A DNA stretch of 64,000 nucleotides from Prochlorococcus sp. AG-355-N16 (GCA_003278545.1 QCEF01000003.1:62001-126000); one strand, 5' to 3'; positions 53,390 to 63,684 are shown, numbered from the stretch's first letter. A program made the numbers and translations. Notes: generated by a model from the letters alone, not told the origin.

Positions 53390-55006
53390 TTGGAATTAAT
53401 TTCAAAAAAACCGATATTGATTATTGCTCCAAGCTTAATAGCAGAATCTTTATCGCTTAAATTAACATCACTAGATCAAAATTTAGACATTAATTTTAAT
53501 GATGGAACAGCTGATAAAACTCCGGATTTAGTTATATGGAATGTTCTTAATTTCCAATCAGAAGATCTTATAAGGTTAGAATTATTAAAATTAAGAGAAA
53601 GATATGATGAGTCAAAGTTTCTTATAATTCTCTCTGGAGAATTTGTTTATGAAGCAAATAACCTTCCATCGTTAAATGCTGAAGGTTTTCTTTTAAATCC
53701 CAGTGCAGAAAAAGTCCTTGAATCTATTGGTACCATTTTAAATGGAGGAAGGGTATTTGATATTGAAAATAATTCCCAAGTTAAATTTAACAAAAATAGA
53801 CCTCTCTCTTTTAGTCAAAAAATTCTAACTTCAGGTCTTAAACAAATAGATTCTGAAATTAATTATATTTTCAAATATGTCAACTCTGATTCAACACCAG
53901 AATTTTATAAATTCATTTTAAAAGGAAGATTAAGAGAACTTATTACTGCAAAATCTTTTCTAATTTTCTTATGGGGTAATTCACTAGAACTTTATACAGA
54001 GGCAGTTTACAGTGAAAACAAAATTAATCTTGAAAATAAGAACACTGTATTCATTAAAGATAAAAACACCACAGAAATATTTAATTTAATTTTAGATAGA
54101 CTAAAAGAAAGGTATAGCTCAACTAACTTACAGGTTGAATTTAATAATTCATCAATAATTCTTTCTGGGATAAAGAAAGAATTTATTTCACGACTAATTT
54201 GCAAAATGTTAGATGAGTTAGATAATTTAGTAAAAAATATTAAGGAAAACTATAAGGATAAAGATTTTAAAGATGATTTAAAATCTCTTATAAAAGAACT
54301 TAAAGTCAATACAATTTCAAATATCACAGACAGCTATTTTAGATTAAAAAAAGGAGGGGTGTCTATTTCAATAAATGATTTTATTTATAGTGAAGTAAGT
54401 TGCGAAGAGATAGATAGAGAATCACATGAATCAATAATGTTTATTGAGCCAATTATTAAAAATGAAGCTCTTGACTATGATGGGAAATTACTCCCTCTGT
54501 ATGAAACAGAATCGTTTTTGATCCTTGAAAATATTATTTCAAATTGGACAATAAGGAACTGTAATTTATTAGCTTCTGAAATCTTTAATATTTGTTCTTC
54601 TTGGCCTGAATTAAGGACTGTACTTATAAATCCTGAATTACAATCGACAAGAAATTTTGAAAGATATAGAAATAATATTAATAACTACAATCGCTGGCAT
54701 GATTATATTTATATGCCTATCTACTTGTATGAGAGTAAACGAGAATATATTGATATTATCGATAAGAAATTTACCCGATACTTCAAAAATGAAAATAGGG
54801 AGAAAGAATTAGAGAATCTAGAATGGCTACAAAAACAAGTTACATTGTTAGTTGAGATAAGAGATGCCGTAGCACCTCAGTTAGAAGTTGCTGTAAAATA
54901 TATCGGTAATCTTTTCGTAACTTTCCTTACTAAGGTCGTTGGCAAAGCTATCGGTTTAGTTGGGAAAGGAATCCTTCAAGGATTAGGAAGATCAAGTTCA
55001 AAGTAA
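53390..55006 (+). CDS. Ycf55/DUF3685-like protein
   Basis: A 538-residue protein of the DUF3685 type found in cyanobacteria and as Ycf55 in red-algal plastids. The first ~115 residues resemble a degenerate response-regulator receiver (KPILIIAPSLIAESL, DLVIWNVLNFQSEDLIRLEL, GFLLNPSAEKVLESIGTIL) without a clear phosphoacceptor. The large helical middle and C-terminus (EWLQKQVTLLVEIRDAVAPQ, KVVGKAIGLVGKGILQGLGR) form the DUF3685 region. Start TTG 53390. Function unknown, possibly membrane-associated at the C-terminus. Confidence 0.8.
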   Translation: MELISKKPILIIAPSLIAESLSLKLTSLDQNLDINFNDGTADKTPDLVIWNVLNFQSEDLIRLELLKLRERYDESKFLIILSGEFVYEANNLPSLNAEGFLLNPSAEKVLESIGTILNGGRVFDIENNSQVKFNKNRPLSFSQKILTSGLKQIDSEINYIFKYVNSDSTPEFYKFILKGRLRELITAKSFLIFLWGNSLELYTEAVYSENKINLENKNTVFIKDKNTTEIFNLILDRLKERYSSTNLQVEFNNSSIILSGIKKEFISRLICKMLDELDNLVKNIKENYKDKDFKDDLKSLIKELKVNTISNITDSYFRLKKGGVSISINDFIYSEVSCEEIDRESHESIMFIEPIIKNEALDYDGKLLPLYETESFLILENIISNWTIRNCNLLASEIFNICSSWPELRTVLINPELQSTRNFERYRNNINNYNRWHDYIYMPIYLYESKREYIDIIDKKFTRYFKNENREKELENLEWLQKQVTLLVEIRDAVAPQLEVAVKYIGNLFVTFLTKVVGKAIGLVGKGILQGLGRSSSK

Positions 55007-55020
55007 GTTTTTAAACTTTA

Positions 55021-55569
55021 ATGAAAATAGTTCAATGGATCCTAATAGCATTAATTTTCTTAAGTCCATATAAAGCAAATGCCTCAAGAGATTCTGATAG
55101 TTACGATGGCAACATCTTTCCTATATACGCAGGTAATGGGGCTATAGTTCCTCCCCAGACAACTCTTCAGGAATCATTAAAAAATAAAAGAGTCGCAGTT
55201 TTATTTTTTTATCTTGACGACAGTTCAGATAGTAAAGCTATGGCTCCTGTAATATCCGGTTTAGATTTGATATGGAGAAATAATATAGATATCATTGCTC
55301 TAACTACTGATGAATTACAGGATAAAGCAAAGTCTGATCTTAGAAATGAACCTAATTATTATTGGAACGGATTAATTCCACAAACCATTATTTTAAATAG
55401 TGATGGGGAAGTGCAATATGATAAAAATGGAATGATTAATATAGATGAATTAAACAAAGTTATAGGAGAACTAAAGGGAATTGATATAGAAGATACGACA
55501 TTTTCTCTAGAAAGTTTTAATGAATACAACAGTATTATTTCTGAAAAAAAAGATAAAAACAAAAATTAA
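55021..55569 (+). CDS. exported thioredoxin-fold protein lacking CxxC
   Basis: A 182-residue protein with a signal peptide (MKIVQWILIALIFLSPYKAN, cleavage near ANA). The mature part has a thioredoxin-like order, VAVLFFYLDDSSDSKAMAPV and TIILNSDGEVQYDKNGMINI, but where the WCxxC active site would be there is LDDSSDSK, so it cannot be a dithiol oxidoreductase. Similar cysteine-less thioredoxin-fold proteins sit in thylakoid lumen or periplasm of cyanobacteria. It lies 15 bases after the DUF3685 gene and 10 bases before the CofE-like gene. Confidence 0.72.
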   Translation: MKIVQWILIALIFLSPYKANASRDSDSYDGNIFPIYAGNGAIVPPQTTLQESLKNKRVAVLFFYLDDSSDSKAMAPVISGLDLIWRNNIDIIALTTDELQDKAKSDLRNEPNYYWNGLIPQTIILNSDGEVQYDKNGMINIDELNKVIGELKGIDIEDTTFSLESFNEYNSIISEKKDKNKN

Positions 55570-55578
55570 TTTAAAAAA

Positions 55579-56745
55579 ATGATATTAATAAATATCCTCT
55601 TAGTCTTTTTAATTTTTTTAATTCTTTCAGATTTATATATTAAAAACTCACCCAAATCAAAGTTAAATCTGGTACCTATAAATTACAAAATCAAAAAAAA
55701 GGATGGTTTAAACGAATTAATTATTGATTTAAAAATAACTAATAAAAGTAAAACCAAAGAGACGATGGTTTCTAATATAAATTTTGAATTAGATTTTTTT
55801 AAAAGTAAAGGTAACGAATATTGCCAAAATTTTAATTATCAAGAAGATATTTATATATATGAAAATAATAAAATTAAGAATTTAAATAATTACTGGCCAA
55901 CAACAATTATCAAGTCAAATTCAGAATTATTTGTAAGAATCATATATAAATTTAGTAATAATAATTTTAGAAAAAAAATAAAATATCTATGGTTAAAAAT
56001 ATATTGGGAGAACTATGGACATTTTGGCATTTCAAATAATAAGGATTGTTTCTTAATTAATTTAGATGGTCAAAAACAAAGGACGAAAGAAGTTTTTGAA
56101 ATTCCAATAAATAATAAATATAAAGCTTTTGCTATTAAAACTGATTTACTTGGTTGCTTTGATAACCCAGTAAATACTGTGATTGAATACTGCAAAGAAA
56201 TTGTAGAAAAAAATGATATTTTAACTATCGGTGAGAGTCCGCTAGCGATTATGCAAAATAGATATATTTCCCCTCAAAATTTAGAATATAGTTTATTTTC
56301 GAAAGTTTTATGTTATTTTTTTCACCCTACAAGCAGTCTTGCAACTGCTTGCGGCATGCAATTATTAATAAATAGAATCGGAGTCACAAGAATAACCTTT
56401 GCACTTTTTGTTGGATGTCTCTTCAAATTAGTTGGGATTAAAGGTATGTTTTATAGATTAACTGGTTCAGAATCATCCCTCATTGATGATATAAGCGGCA
56501 CAGTTATACCTTACGACAAGAGTATAGTTATGGGTCCTCTCAATGCGGATTTATTTTGTAAGGAGGTCTCGAGCTATCTAAATATAGATGTTGCTGTAGT
56601 CGATGTTAATGATCTTGGAGGTGTAAAAGTCTTAGCTAGTTCAAATAAAACATTAAATAAAATACTCAAAAGAAACTTAATATCTAATCCAGCTGGCAAT
56701 GGAGATGAAAAAACCCCTATAGTATTAATAAGAGAAAAAAAGTAA
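55579..56745 (+). CDS. coenzyme F420:L-glutamate ligase-like protein with N-terminal extension
   Basis: A 388-residue protein. Residues ~1-180 are a membrane helix (ILINILLVFLIFLILSDLYI) plus a beta-rich domain with Asn/Lys-rich segments. Residues ~180-388 look like the CofE/F420-0:gamma-glutamyl ligase domain: YKAFAIKTDLLGCFDNPVNT, ILTIGESPLAIMQNRYISPQ, GSESSLIDDISGTVIPYDKS and VMGPLNADLFCKEVSSYL. Cyanobacteria of this group do not have a known F420 pathway, so the ligated substrate is unknown. It lies inside a run of co-oriented genes with tiny gaps. Confidence 0.75.
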   Translation: MILINILLVFLIFLILSDLYIKNSPKSKLNLVPINYKIKKKDGLNELIIDLKITNKSKTKETMVSNINFELDFFKSKGNEYCQNFNYQEDIYIYENNKIKNLNNYWPTTIIKSNSELFVRIIYKFSNNNFRKKIKYLWLKIYWENYGHFGISNNKDCFLINLDGQKQRTKEVFEIPINNKYKAFAIKTDLLGCFDNPVNTVIEYCKEIVEKNDILTIGESPLAIMQNRYISPQNLEYSLFSKVLCYFFHPTSSLATACGMQLLINRIGVTRITFALFVGCLFKLVGIKGMFYRLTGSESSLIDDISGTVIPYDKSIVMGPLNADLFCKEVSSYLNIDVAVVDVNDLGGVKVLASSNKTLNKILKRNLISNPAGNGDEKTPIVLIREKK

Positions 56746-57801
56746 ATGAAAAAAGATACCTCTTATTCTTTGCAATCTAAAAAAGGAATGGAAGTAACTT
56801 TTGAAGAACTCCATATAAGGCACATTAATCTTTTAATAGATATTAAAAATAAGGAATTGAATAATTGGTTTTTAAAGATGGCAATTATAAATACCTTTGA
56901 TGACTTAAAAATTTTTTTAAATAATCTTAAGAAAAATAAAAATAAATGCATAATTGCTATATATGGAAACGAAATTATTGGTTATTTGAATATTTTTCCT
57001 TTAAACAAAAAAGAGACTTGCTTAAAAATATCTAACCCCAAGTTGATTAATAGCAAGTGTTCTTTAACAGACAAACAATTAACATTAGGTTTGATAAAAA
57101 AATCTATCTCAATAAAAGAAATCAAAACTTCAAGTTGGATAATTAATTCAGATATAAATAATGTTGACCTCATATCAAACTCAAGAGAATTAGGCTTTCA
57201 ACCGTTAGGAGAGATAATCCTTTGGGATGGTTCTGATCTAAATAAACCTACAAATCAAAATACCAATGCCTTTACATTAATTAATGAATTCCAAAACATT
57301 AATAAACAAAATATATTAAAAATAGTTAATTTCATAAGATCAAATCAATCTCCCTTAATAAGAAATATATTAGATTTTGATCAAGACGACATTCTTAAAA
57401 GAAATAACTCTAAGAGTGGTGCCTTAATATATGAAAATTCAGTATTATGTACAATTTTAAAAGATATTAATTATCAAAATGAGGAAATATATACTTTAAC
57501 CATAAGTAGATATTGGGATAAGAGATTCGATTCTATTTTAAAAGAATTTATAAAAAGATTTTTTAAAAAATCACCTGTTTCATATTTAAAAACCTATAAA
57601 GAAAATTCTCAGTTAAATGTTTTTCTCGAAGAGTGTAATATTAAAGAAAAAAATCAAGAAATAATTCTTATTAGGAACACAATAATTAAGAATGAAGCCA
57701 AACAAGTAAATAGAATAAATCAATCTTTAGAATCAATCTTTGAAAAATTAGGACCACAAGGTAATCCATATCCATCTCCTTTTCCATTAAAAACAAAGTG
57801 A
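56746..57801 (+). CDS. hypothetical protein, GNAT-like N-terminus
   Basis: A 351-residue protein directly abutting the previous gene and overlapping ruvX by four bases. The N-terminal ~160 residues have an acetyltransferase-like pattern ([60 protein letters not shown]), and the second half (NIDEIYT-like strands, [20 protein letters not shown]) may be a second degenerate GNAT domain. The terminal part ([19 protein letters not shown]) is Pro-rich. No catalytic residues can be named; function unknown. Confidence 0.7.
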   Translation: MKKDTSYSLQSKKGMEVTFEELHIRHINLLIDIKNKELNNWFLKMAIINTFDDLKIFLNNLKKNKNKCIIAIYGNEIIGYLNIFPLNKKETCLKISNPKLINSKCSLTDKQLTLGLIKKSISIKEIKTSSWIINSDINNVDLISNSRELGFQPLGEIILWDGSDLNKPTNQNTNAFTLINEFQNINKQNILKIVNFIRSNQSPLIRNILDFDQDDILKRNNSKSGALIYENSVLCTILKDINYQNEEIYTLTISRYWDKRFDSILKEFIKRFFKKSPVSYLKTYKENSQLNVFLEECNIKEKNQEIILIRNTIIKNEAKQVNRINQSLESIFEKLGPQGNPYPSPFPLKTK

Positions 57802-58259
57802 AATTTTGCAAACCCAAACCCAAGTCAATTTTGAGTTTGGATATAGGTACCAAAAGAATAGGATTAGCTTATTGTGATCCGCTCTGCATAACATCAAATA
57901 TACTTCCAGCTGTAAAACGATTTGAAAATAATCAAGAGATTAAAATCATTAGAAATTATATTAATAAATTTAATTTGACTGGATTTATTGTGGGTATTCC
58001 GCTAGATGAGGAAGGTCAAATGACCACTCAAGCTATTGACTGTAAAAATTACGGTCAATTACTTTCAAATGAATTAAAGCTTCCATTTTCTTATGTCAAC
58101 GAACATAGTACAACTTGGGAATCTTCAGAAAGATTTGGAATAAAAAAAGATAAATCCGGATTGATTGATAGTTATTCAGCAAAAATAATACTTGAACAAT
58201 GGATCGAAGAGGGTCCTGAATTAGAAGAAATAGCTGGTAAACGTCAGATAAAATATTAG
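57798..58259 (+). CDS. ruvX: RuvX/YqgF-family RNase H-fold nuclease
   Basis: RNase H-like enzyme implicated in 16S rRNA 5' processing and possibly Holliday-junction resolution. The 153-residue product shows [20 protein letters not shown] (first catalytic Asp), [17 protein letters not shown], and [20 protein letters not shown] followed by a [16 protein letters not shown] end. Start GTG 57798, overlapping the previous gene by four bases. Confidence 0.92.
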   Translation: MKFCKPKPKSILSLDIGTKRIGLAYCDPLCITSNILPAVKRFENNQEIKIIRNYINKFNLTGFIVGIPLDEEGQMTTQAIDCKNYGQLLSNELKLPFSYVNEHSTTWESSERFGIKKDKSGLIDSYSAKIILEQWIEEGPELEEIAGKRQIKY

Positions 58260-58285
58260 TATTAAAAAGGATAAATAATTTTTAA

Positions 58286-58822
58286 ATGAAAGAAGCCAAT
58301 TCAAATGATAATTATGATGCACAGACTATTTTATTAAATGACTCAAATGGAAACGAGCTATTTTGTTATCTTGAACAATTAGTAAGTGTTGAAGGCCAAG
58401 AATATGCTTTATTAACCCCAGTTGATACTCCAGTAAGTCTTTTTAAGATAAATGAAAAAGATGAACCTGAATTAATTGAGAAAATAGATAAAAATGAACA
58501 AATACTAAAAAATGCTGAAGCAGTTCTTCAAGAACATGATTTAAGACTTATCAGATCAGCAGTTACATTAACAGTTTCAGGAGAACTTGAAGAACCAATT
58601 TACGATGAATTAGAAGAAGATTACGTCGATGATGATAGTGAGAGTTATGAATTGCTCGTTAACTTTAATCTTTTTGATCAAGAATATGGTTTATACATAC
58701 CACTAGATCCTTTTTTTATTGTGGGTAAATTAAAAGACAAAGGTGCCTTATTAGTTGAAGATGATGAGTTCGATAGAATTCAACCTTTGATTGAAACTGA
58801 GCTTGAAAAAAGTAGTTCTTAA
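58286..58822 (+). CDS. DUF3727 (DUF1292-like) protein
   Basis: An acidic 178-residue protein: AQTILLNDSNGNELFCYLEQ, EGQEYALLTPVDTPVSLFKI, ILKNAEAVLQEHDLRLIRSA, VTLTVSGELEEPIY and a C-terminal LFDQEYGLYIPLDPFFIVGK. The two halves (about residues 10-60 and 120-178) look like a repeated beta-rich DUF1292/DUF3727 arrangement present in cyanobacteria. Function unknown; it sits between ruvX and the YqeG-type phosphatase in a tight run. Confidence 0.8.
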   Translation: MKEANSNDNYDAQTILLNDSNGNELFCYLEQLVSVEGQEYALLTPVDTPVSLFKINEKDEPELIEKIDKNEQILKNAEAVLQEHDLRLIRSAVTLTVSGELEEPIYDELEEDYVDDDSESYELLVNFNLFDQEYGLYIPLDPFFIVGKLKDKGALLVEDDEFDRIQPLIETELEKSSS

Positions 58823-58827
58823 AATCA

Positions 58828-59322
58828 ATGAGATCTATCCTAAAAGTAAATTGGGATTCAAACTTACCAATATATAATATTTCACAATCTGAATTGCAAA
58901 AAAAAGGAATTAATACTTTATTGCTAGATGTGGATGGGACTCTAGTAAATAGAAAATCTAATAAGATTCCAAAAGCTGTAAAAAATTGGATCATAGAATC
59001 TAAAAAACTTTTCTCCTTATACCTAATAAGTAATAATCCATCAAAAAAAAGAATCGCAAAAATAGCGAAAGAATTAAATTTAAGGTATAAATACAATGCA
59101 TCAAAACCAAGAAAAAAAGTAACTTTGTCTGCTATCAAAGAAATTGGCAGAGAGCCAAAAAATATAGCCATTATTGGCGACAGAATTTTTACAGATATTA
59201 TTGTTGGGAATAGATGTGATATAAAAACAATATTAGTTAAGCGATTAAATAGAGATGGCTTGCCTATAAAATTTAATTTAACTTTGATAATAGAAAAATT
59301 AATTTCTCATTTTATAAAATGA
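58828..59322 (+). CDS. YqeG-family HAD phosphatase
   Basis: A 164-residue HAD type IIIA phosphatase with [20 protein letters not shown] (catalytic DxDGT near residue 34), [20 protein letters not shown] (motif II Ser), [20 protein letters not shown] (Lys) and [18 protein letters not shown] (motif IV). In plants the plastid relative PGPP1 removes phosphate from PG-phosphate; whether this one does so is inferred. Its stop overlaps proB by four bases. Confidence 0.88.
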   Translation: MRSILKVNWDSNLPIYNISQSELQKKGINTLLLDVDGTLVNRKSNKIPKAVKNWIIESKKLFSLYLISNNPSKKRIAKIAKELNLRYKYNASKPRKKVTLSAIKEIGREPKNIAIIGDRIFTDIIVGNRCDIKTILVKRLNRDGLPIKFNLTLIIEKLISHFIK

Positions 59323-60401
59323 AAACTTGGGTTATAAAAATTGGTACTAGTATTTTAAGAGGAACAGAGGAAACATCTACAGAAGAAGTTATTGAAAACC
59401 TTTCTAGATCCTTTACAAGTTTTCTTTCAAAAGGAAACAAATTAATTTTAGTAACTAGTGGAGCCGTTGGATTAGGTTGCCAGAAATTAAATATTAAAAC
59501 GAGGCCAAATGATTTAAGTACCCTTCAAGCTACTGCTGCAGTAGGTCAAGTTAATTTAATGTCCTTATACGATAAAGTATTTAATAAATTAGGTCATAAT
59601 ATTGCTCAAATTTTAATAACTAAAGCTGATTTCAATTCAAGAGAATCCTTTAATAACGCTTCTAAAACTTTAAAAAAATTAATCGATTTAAATGTTATTC
59701 CAATAGTAAATGAAAATGATACCGTGGCAAATGAAGAGCTTAAATATGGAGATAATGATACCCTCTCTGCTTTAGTTGCCTTGGCTATAAATGCTAATAA
59801 GCTTATTTTATTGACCGATATTGAAAATCTATACTCAAAAGATCCACGTAATAATAAAGATGCGCAACCTATTAAAGAAGTTCATAATAGTGAATTAAAG
59901 GAAATTAAAGATAAAAATATTCAAAACTCAAATAATGAATGGGGAACAGGAGGAATTTCTACAAAATTAATTTCTGCAGAAATAGCAACAAAAGGAGGAG
60001 TCGAAGTCCAACTAGTTGATGGAACTAATAAAGATAACTTAATTGAAATTTTTAATAATAATAAAATTGGAACTTTATTTTATCCAGTAGAAAAACCTAT
60101 AGGGAACAAAAAAAGTTGGCTTTCACATGCAATCCAAACAGTAGGAAAAATTACCTTAGATGATGGCGCTTCTTTTGCAATTAAAAAAAAAGGTGCATCA
60201 CTTTTAGCGGTTGGTGTTAAGAATGTAGAAGGAAACTTTACGATTAATCAGGCAGTTAAAATCGTAAATACAAATGATAAAGAGGTTGCAAAAGGTTTAG
60301 TATCAATAAGTAGCGACAAATTAAGAAGTATTTTAAATAATAAAGAAAATAACAACTCCTCGATAATTGTCGTACACAGAGATGTTCTTGCTCTCTCTTA
60401 G
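59319..60401 (+). CDS. proB: glutamate 5-kinase
   Basis: First enzyme of proline synthesis, feedback-inhibited by proline. The 360-residue protein has an amino-acid-kinase domain ([108 protein letters not shown]) and a C-terminal PUA domain (from about residue 275, [20 protein letters not shown]). Translationally coupled to the preceding phosphatase gene. Confidence 0.97.
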   Translation: MKTWVIKIGTSILRGTEETSTEEVIENLSRSFTSFLSKGNKLILVTSGAVGLGCQKLNIKTRPNDLSTLQATAAVGQVNLMSLYDKVFNKLGHNIAQILITKADFNSRESFNNASKTLKKLIDLNVIPIVNENDTVANEELKYGDNDTLSALVALAINANKLILLTDIENLYSKDPRNNKDAQPIKEVHNSELKEIKDKNIQNSNNEWGTGGISTKLISAEIATKGGVEVQLVDGTNKDNLIEIFNNNKIGTLFYPVEKPIGNKKSWLSHAIQTVGKITLDDGASFAIKKKGASLLAVGVKNVEGNFTINQAVKIVNTNDKEVAKGLVSISSDKLRSILNNKENNNSSIIVVHRDVLALS

Positions 60402-60421
60402 AAAAAAATTAAAACTGAAAA

Positions 60422-61456
60422 ATGCTTTTAAGTGATTTAGTTGATCTAATAAAAAAAGGAAATTCAAATTTTATTAGTGCCAATATTTTTGAAGATTTAT
60501 ATATAGATGATGCTGCCTCATTAGATGCTGCAGTTAAACATCAAATATCTTTTTTAGAAGAAAATAATATCCTTAAAGAAAAATTAGATCAAACTAAAGC
60601 ATCAGCAATAATAACTACTAATAACGATGAAATCGTTAGTGCCCTAAAGAAACTCAATATATCAAACATAATCGTTAAAAACCCAAGAATTGCATTTGCA
60701 GAAGTATTGGATTGTTTATATAAAACTATCAATTTCAAACCGGGAATTCACGCTTCAGCAGTTATAGATAAAACAGCAATAATTGGAGCAGATTGCCATA
60801 TTGGGCCTAATGTATATATTGGAGAAAATACTGTAATTGGTGACAATAATCATATTCTTGCTGGAGCATCAATTTTAGGCAATGTTCGAATGGGGAATAA
60901 TAATATAATTCATCCAAATTGTGTTATTTACGAAAATACCACTCTAAAAAATAATTGTGTAATTAATTCAAATTCTGTTATTGGATCAGAGGGATTTGGT
61001 TTTATTCCTAAAAATGGCAAATGGGTAAAGATGCCTCAAAAAGGTGGTGTAAAAATAATGAGTTTTGTAGAAATTGGAACGAATTGTTGTATTGATAGGC
61101 CCGCAGTTGGATTTACTTTTATTGATGAGGGAACAAAATTGGATAATTTAATACAAATAGGTCATGGAGTTAAAATTGGAAAGAATTGTGCATTTGCAGC
61201 TCAAGTTGGTATAGCTGGAGGAGCAAATATTGGAGATGGTGTTATTTTGGCAGGGCAAGTAGGAGTCAATAATAGAGTAAAAGTTGGTAATAATGTCATT
61301 GCGAGTTCAAAATGCGGAATCCATTGTGACATAGAAGATGGCAAGGTAATTAGTGGTTTCCCCGCGATGGAAAATAAATCATGGCTAAGGAGTTCAAGTA
61401 TTTTTAAAAAATTACCAGAATTAGCAAAAAAACTTAGACAATTAGACAAGCAATAA
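60422..61456 (+). CDS. lpxD: UDP-3-O-acylglucosamine N-acyltransferase
   Basis: Adds the N-linked hydroxy fatty acid in lipid A synthesis. The 344-residue protein has the N-terminal uridine-binding domain (residues 1-100) and a left-handed parallel beta helix of hexapeptide repeats (GADCHIGPNVYIGENTVIGD, ... GSEGFGFIPKNGKWVKMPQK, IGHGVKIGKNCAFAAQVGIA). The catalytic His is in LIQIGHGVKIG. Shows that the organism makes a lipid A-type outer membrane. Confidence 0.96.
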   Translation: MLLSDLVDLIKKGNSNFISANIFEDLYIDDAASLDAAVKHQISFLEENNILKEKLDQTKASAIITTNNDEIVSALKKLNISNIIVKNPRIAFAEVLDCLYKTINFKPGIHASAVIDKTAIIGADCHIGPNVYIGENTVIGDNNHILAGASILGNVRMGNNNIIHPNCVIYENTTLKNNCVINSNSVIGSEGFGFIPKNGKWVKMPQKGGVKIMSFVEIGTNCCIDRPAVGFTFIDEGTKLDNLIQIGHGVKIGKNCAFAAQVGIAGGANIGDGVILAGQVGVNNRVKVGNNVIASSKCGIHCDIEDGKVISGFPAMENKSWLRSSSIFKKLPELAKKLRQLDKQ

Positions 61457-61485
61457 TTTATTGTTCTTAATAAACAAAAATTCAA

Positions 61486-62559
61486 ATGAAGAAATATAAG
61501 ATAGTTTTATTGTCAGGGGACGGAATTGGACCAGAGATTTCAGAAGTTTCAAAAAAAGTTTTAAAAAAGCTTTCAAAAAATCATAATTTCGATATTGAGA
61601 TTATTGAAGAATTATTTGGAGGGATAGCTTATGAAAAATATGGGAGTCCTGCTCCAGATAAGACACTTGATCAATGCAAAAAAAGTGATGCTGTACTTTT
61701 AGCATGTGTAGGAGATATTAAATATGACTCTCTTGCAAGAGAATTAAGGCCAGAAAGTGGATTACTAAAGTTAAGATCCGCCCTAAACCTCTTCGCAAAT
61801 ATCAGGCCTGTCAAAATAAGAAAATCTCTACTAGATGCAAGTACATTAAAAAAAGAAATCGTTGAGCATGTAGATCTTATTGTTGTAAGAGAATTAATAG
61901 GTGGAATTTATTTTGGAAAACCAAGAGGACATATAACAGATACAAAAATTCCAAAAGCTTTCAATACGATGGTTTATGATTCGGCCGAGATAGAGAGAAT
62001 AACAGAAATAGCAATAAAAATTGCTAACCAAAGAAATAGAAAAATATGTTCTGTTGATAAATCAAACGTTCTTGAGGTTAGTCAATTGTGGAGAGATACA
62101 GTTTTAAATATCACCTCAAAAGATAAAAATATATCTTTAAGCAATATGTACGTTGATAATGCAGCAATGCAATTAGTTAGAGATCCTGGTCAATTTGATG
62201 TAATTTTAACAAGTAATTTATTTGGAGATATTTTAAGCGACTTAGCCGCAATGTTAACTGGTTCTATTGGTATGCTTCCTTCTGCTTCTCTAAACAATGA
62301 TGGTCCAGGAGTTTTTGAACCGGTTCATGGTTCGGCTCCTGATATAGCTGGTAAAAACATAGCGAATCCTATTGCAATGCTTTTATCTACTTCCATGATG
62401 TTAAAAATTGGATTAAATGAAGAAGAAGCTGCAGAAAATTTAGAAACTGCCATTGATAAAGTTTTATCAAAAGGATTTAGAACAGCCGATTTAGCTGATG
62501 GGTCTTCCAAAGTATTATCTTGCTGTGAAATCGGAGATAAAATAATGGATGAAATTTAA
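61486..62559 (+). CDS. leuB: 3-isopropylmalate dehydrogenase
   Basis: Oxidative decarboxylase of leucine synthesis, NAD-dependent. The 357-residue product has ILLSGDGIGPEISEV-like start, LRSALNLFANIRPVKIRKSL, VVRELIGGIYFGKPRGHI, VDKSNVLEVSQLWRDTV, the metal site SNLFGDILSDLAAMLTGSIG and EPVHGSAPDIAGKNIANPIA. Standard length. Followed by prk after 89 bases. Confidence 0.98.
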   Translation: MKKYKIVLLSGDGIGPEISEVSKKVLKKLSKNHNFDIEIIEELFGGIAYEKYGSPAPDKTLDQCKKSDAVLLACVGDIKYDSLARELRPESGLLKLRSALNLFANIRPVKIRKSLLDASTLKKEIVEHVDLIVVRELIGGIYFGKPRGHITDTKIPKAFNTMVYDSAEIERITEIAIKIANQRNRKICSVDKSNVLEVSQLWRDTVLNITSKDKNISLSNMYVDNAAMQLVRDPGQFDVILTSNLFGDILSDLAAMLTGSIGMLPSASLNNDGPGVFEPVHGSAPDIAGKNIANPIAMLLSTSMMLKIGLNEEEAAENLETAIDKVLSKGFRTADLADGSSKVLSCCEIGDKIMDEI

Positions 62560-62648
62560 AAAAAAATTAATAAATAAAAAAATATTTTTAAGTAAAACAT
62601 AAAGTTGGCATATGACCTGTCAGAATCATTAGATATTGTTTTTAAAAA

Positions 62649-63545
62649 ATGTCAAAACGTCATCCAGTAGTCGCTGTAACAGGATCTTCAGGAGCAGGAA
62701 CAAGTACAGTAAAAAGAGCCTTTGAGCATATTTTTGCCAGAGAAGATATTGTTCCCGCAGTTGTAGAAGGTGATAGTTACCACAGATTTGAAAGAATGCC
62801 TATGAAAAAAGCGATGGCAGACGCTCTTTCAAAAGGTGAAAATTTCTCTCATTTTGGTCCCGAGGCTAATCTTTTTGACAAATTAGAAGAACTTTTTAAA
62901 ATCTATGGTGAAACTGGAGGAGGAAAAAAAAGATATTATCTACATAGTCTTGAAGAAGCAGAAGAACATAATACAAGACTTGGGACATCCCTAGAACCTG
63001 GGCAATTTACTCCATGGGAAGATATTCCTGAGGGAACAGACGTACTTTTTTATGAAGGTTTGCATGGCGGGGTAGAAGGTGATGGATATAATGTGGCATC
63101 CTATGCTGATTTACTTGTTGGCGTTGTTCCGATAACAAATTTAGAGTGGATTCAAAAAATCCATAGAGATAACGCAGAAAGAGGTTACTCAGCGGAAACC
63201 ATTGTGGATACGATATTGAGAAGAATGCCTGATTATATAAATCACATCTGCCCACAATTCAGCAAAACTGATATTAATTTCCAAAGAATTCCCACAATTG
63301 ACACTTCAAATCCTTTCATATGCAGAAATATCCCAACTCCTGATGAGAGCTTTGTGATCATACATTTCAGAAAAGGGGCAAGAGAGAAATGGGGTATTGA
63401 TTTTCAATACTTGCTTGGAATGATTAACGATTCATTCATGTCAAGTCCAACAAGTATCGTTGTAAATGGTGGAAAGATGGGATTCGCAATGGAACTAATT
63501 CTCACTCCAATAATTCATAAAATGATTGAGGAGAAAAATAAATAA
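62649..63545 (+). CDS. prk: phosphoribulokinase, class I (proteobacterial/PrkB type)
   Basis: Calvin-cycle kinase making ribulose-1,5-bisphosphate. The 298-residue product begins HPVVAVTGSSGAGTSTVKRA and continues EGDSYHRFERMPMKKAMADA, NFSHFGPEANLFDKLEEL, TDVLFYEGLHGG, VGVVPITNLEWIQKIHRDNA and SFMSSPTSIVVNGGKMGFAM. These are class I (E. coli PrkB/Rhodobacter) signatures. The class II cyanobacterial/plant PRK has a regulatory cysteine in the P-loop (GCGKST); here the loop is GSSGAGTST without one, so thioredoxin/CP12 disulfide control of that site is not possible. Located between leuB and accD. Confidence 0.9.
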   Translation: MSKRHPVVAVTGSSGAGTSTVKRAFEHIFAREDIVPAVVEGDSYHRFERMPMKKAMADALSKGENFSHFGPEANLFDKLEELFKIYGETGGGKKRYYLHSLEEAEEHNTRLGTSLEPGQFTPWEDIPEGTDVLFYEGLHGGVEGDGYNVASYADLLVGVVPITNLEWIQKIHRDNAERGYSAETIVDTILRRMPDYINHICPQFSKTDINFQRIPTIDTSNPFICRNIPTPDESFVIIHFRKGAREKWGIDFQYLLGMINDSFMSSPTSIVVNGGKMGFAMELILTPIIHKMIEEKNK

Positions 63546-63684
63546 TAATTAATTTTCGATTATCAACTCAGATCATTATTTTTTAACTTTGAGAAGTTTT
63601 TAATCTAGAGGATCTCAAATTTTTATATATCTTTCTTGATAAAAGTACCTTACTTAGATTTAAATAGAAAAAACAGGAAAAGTT

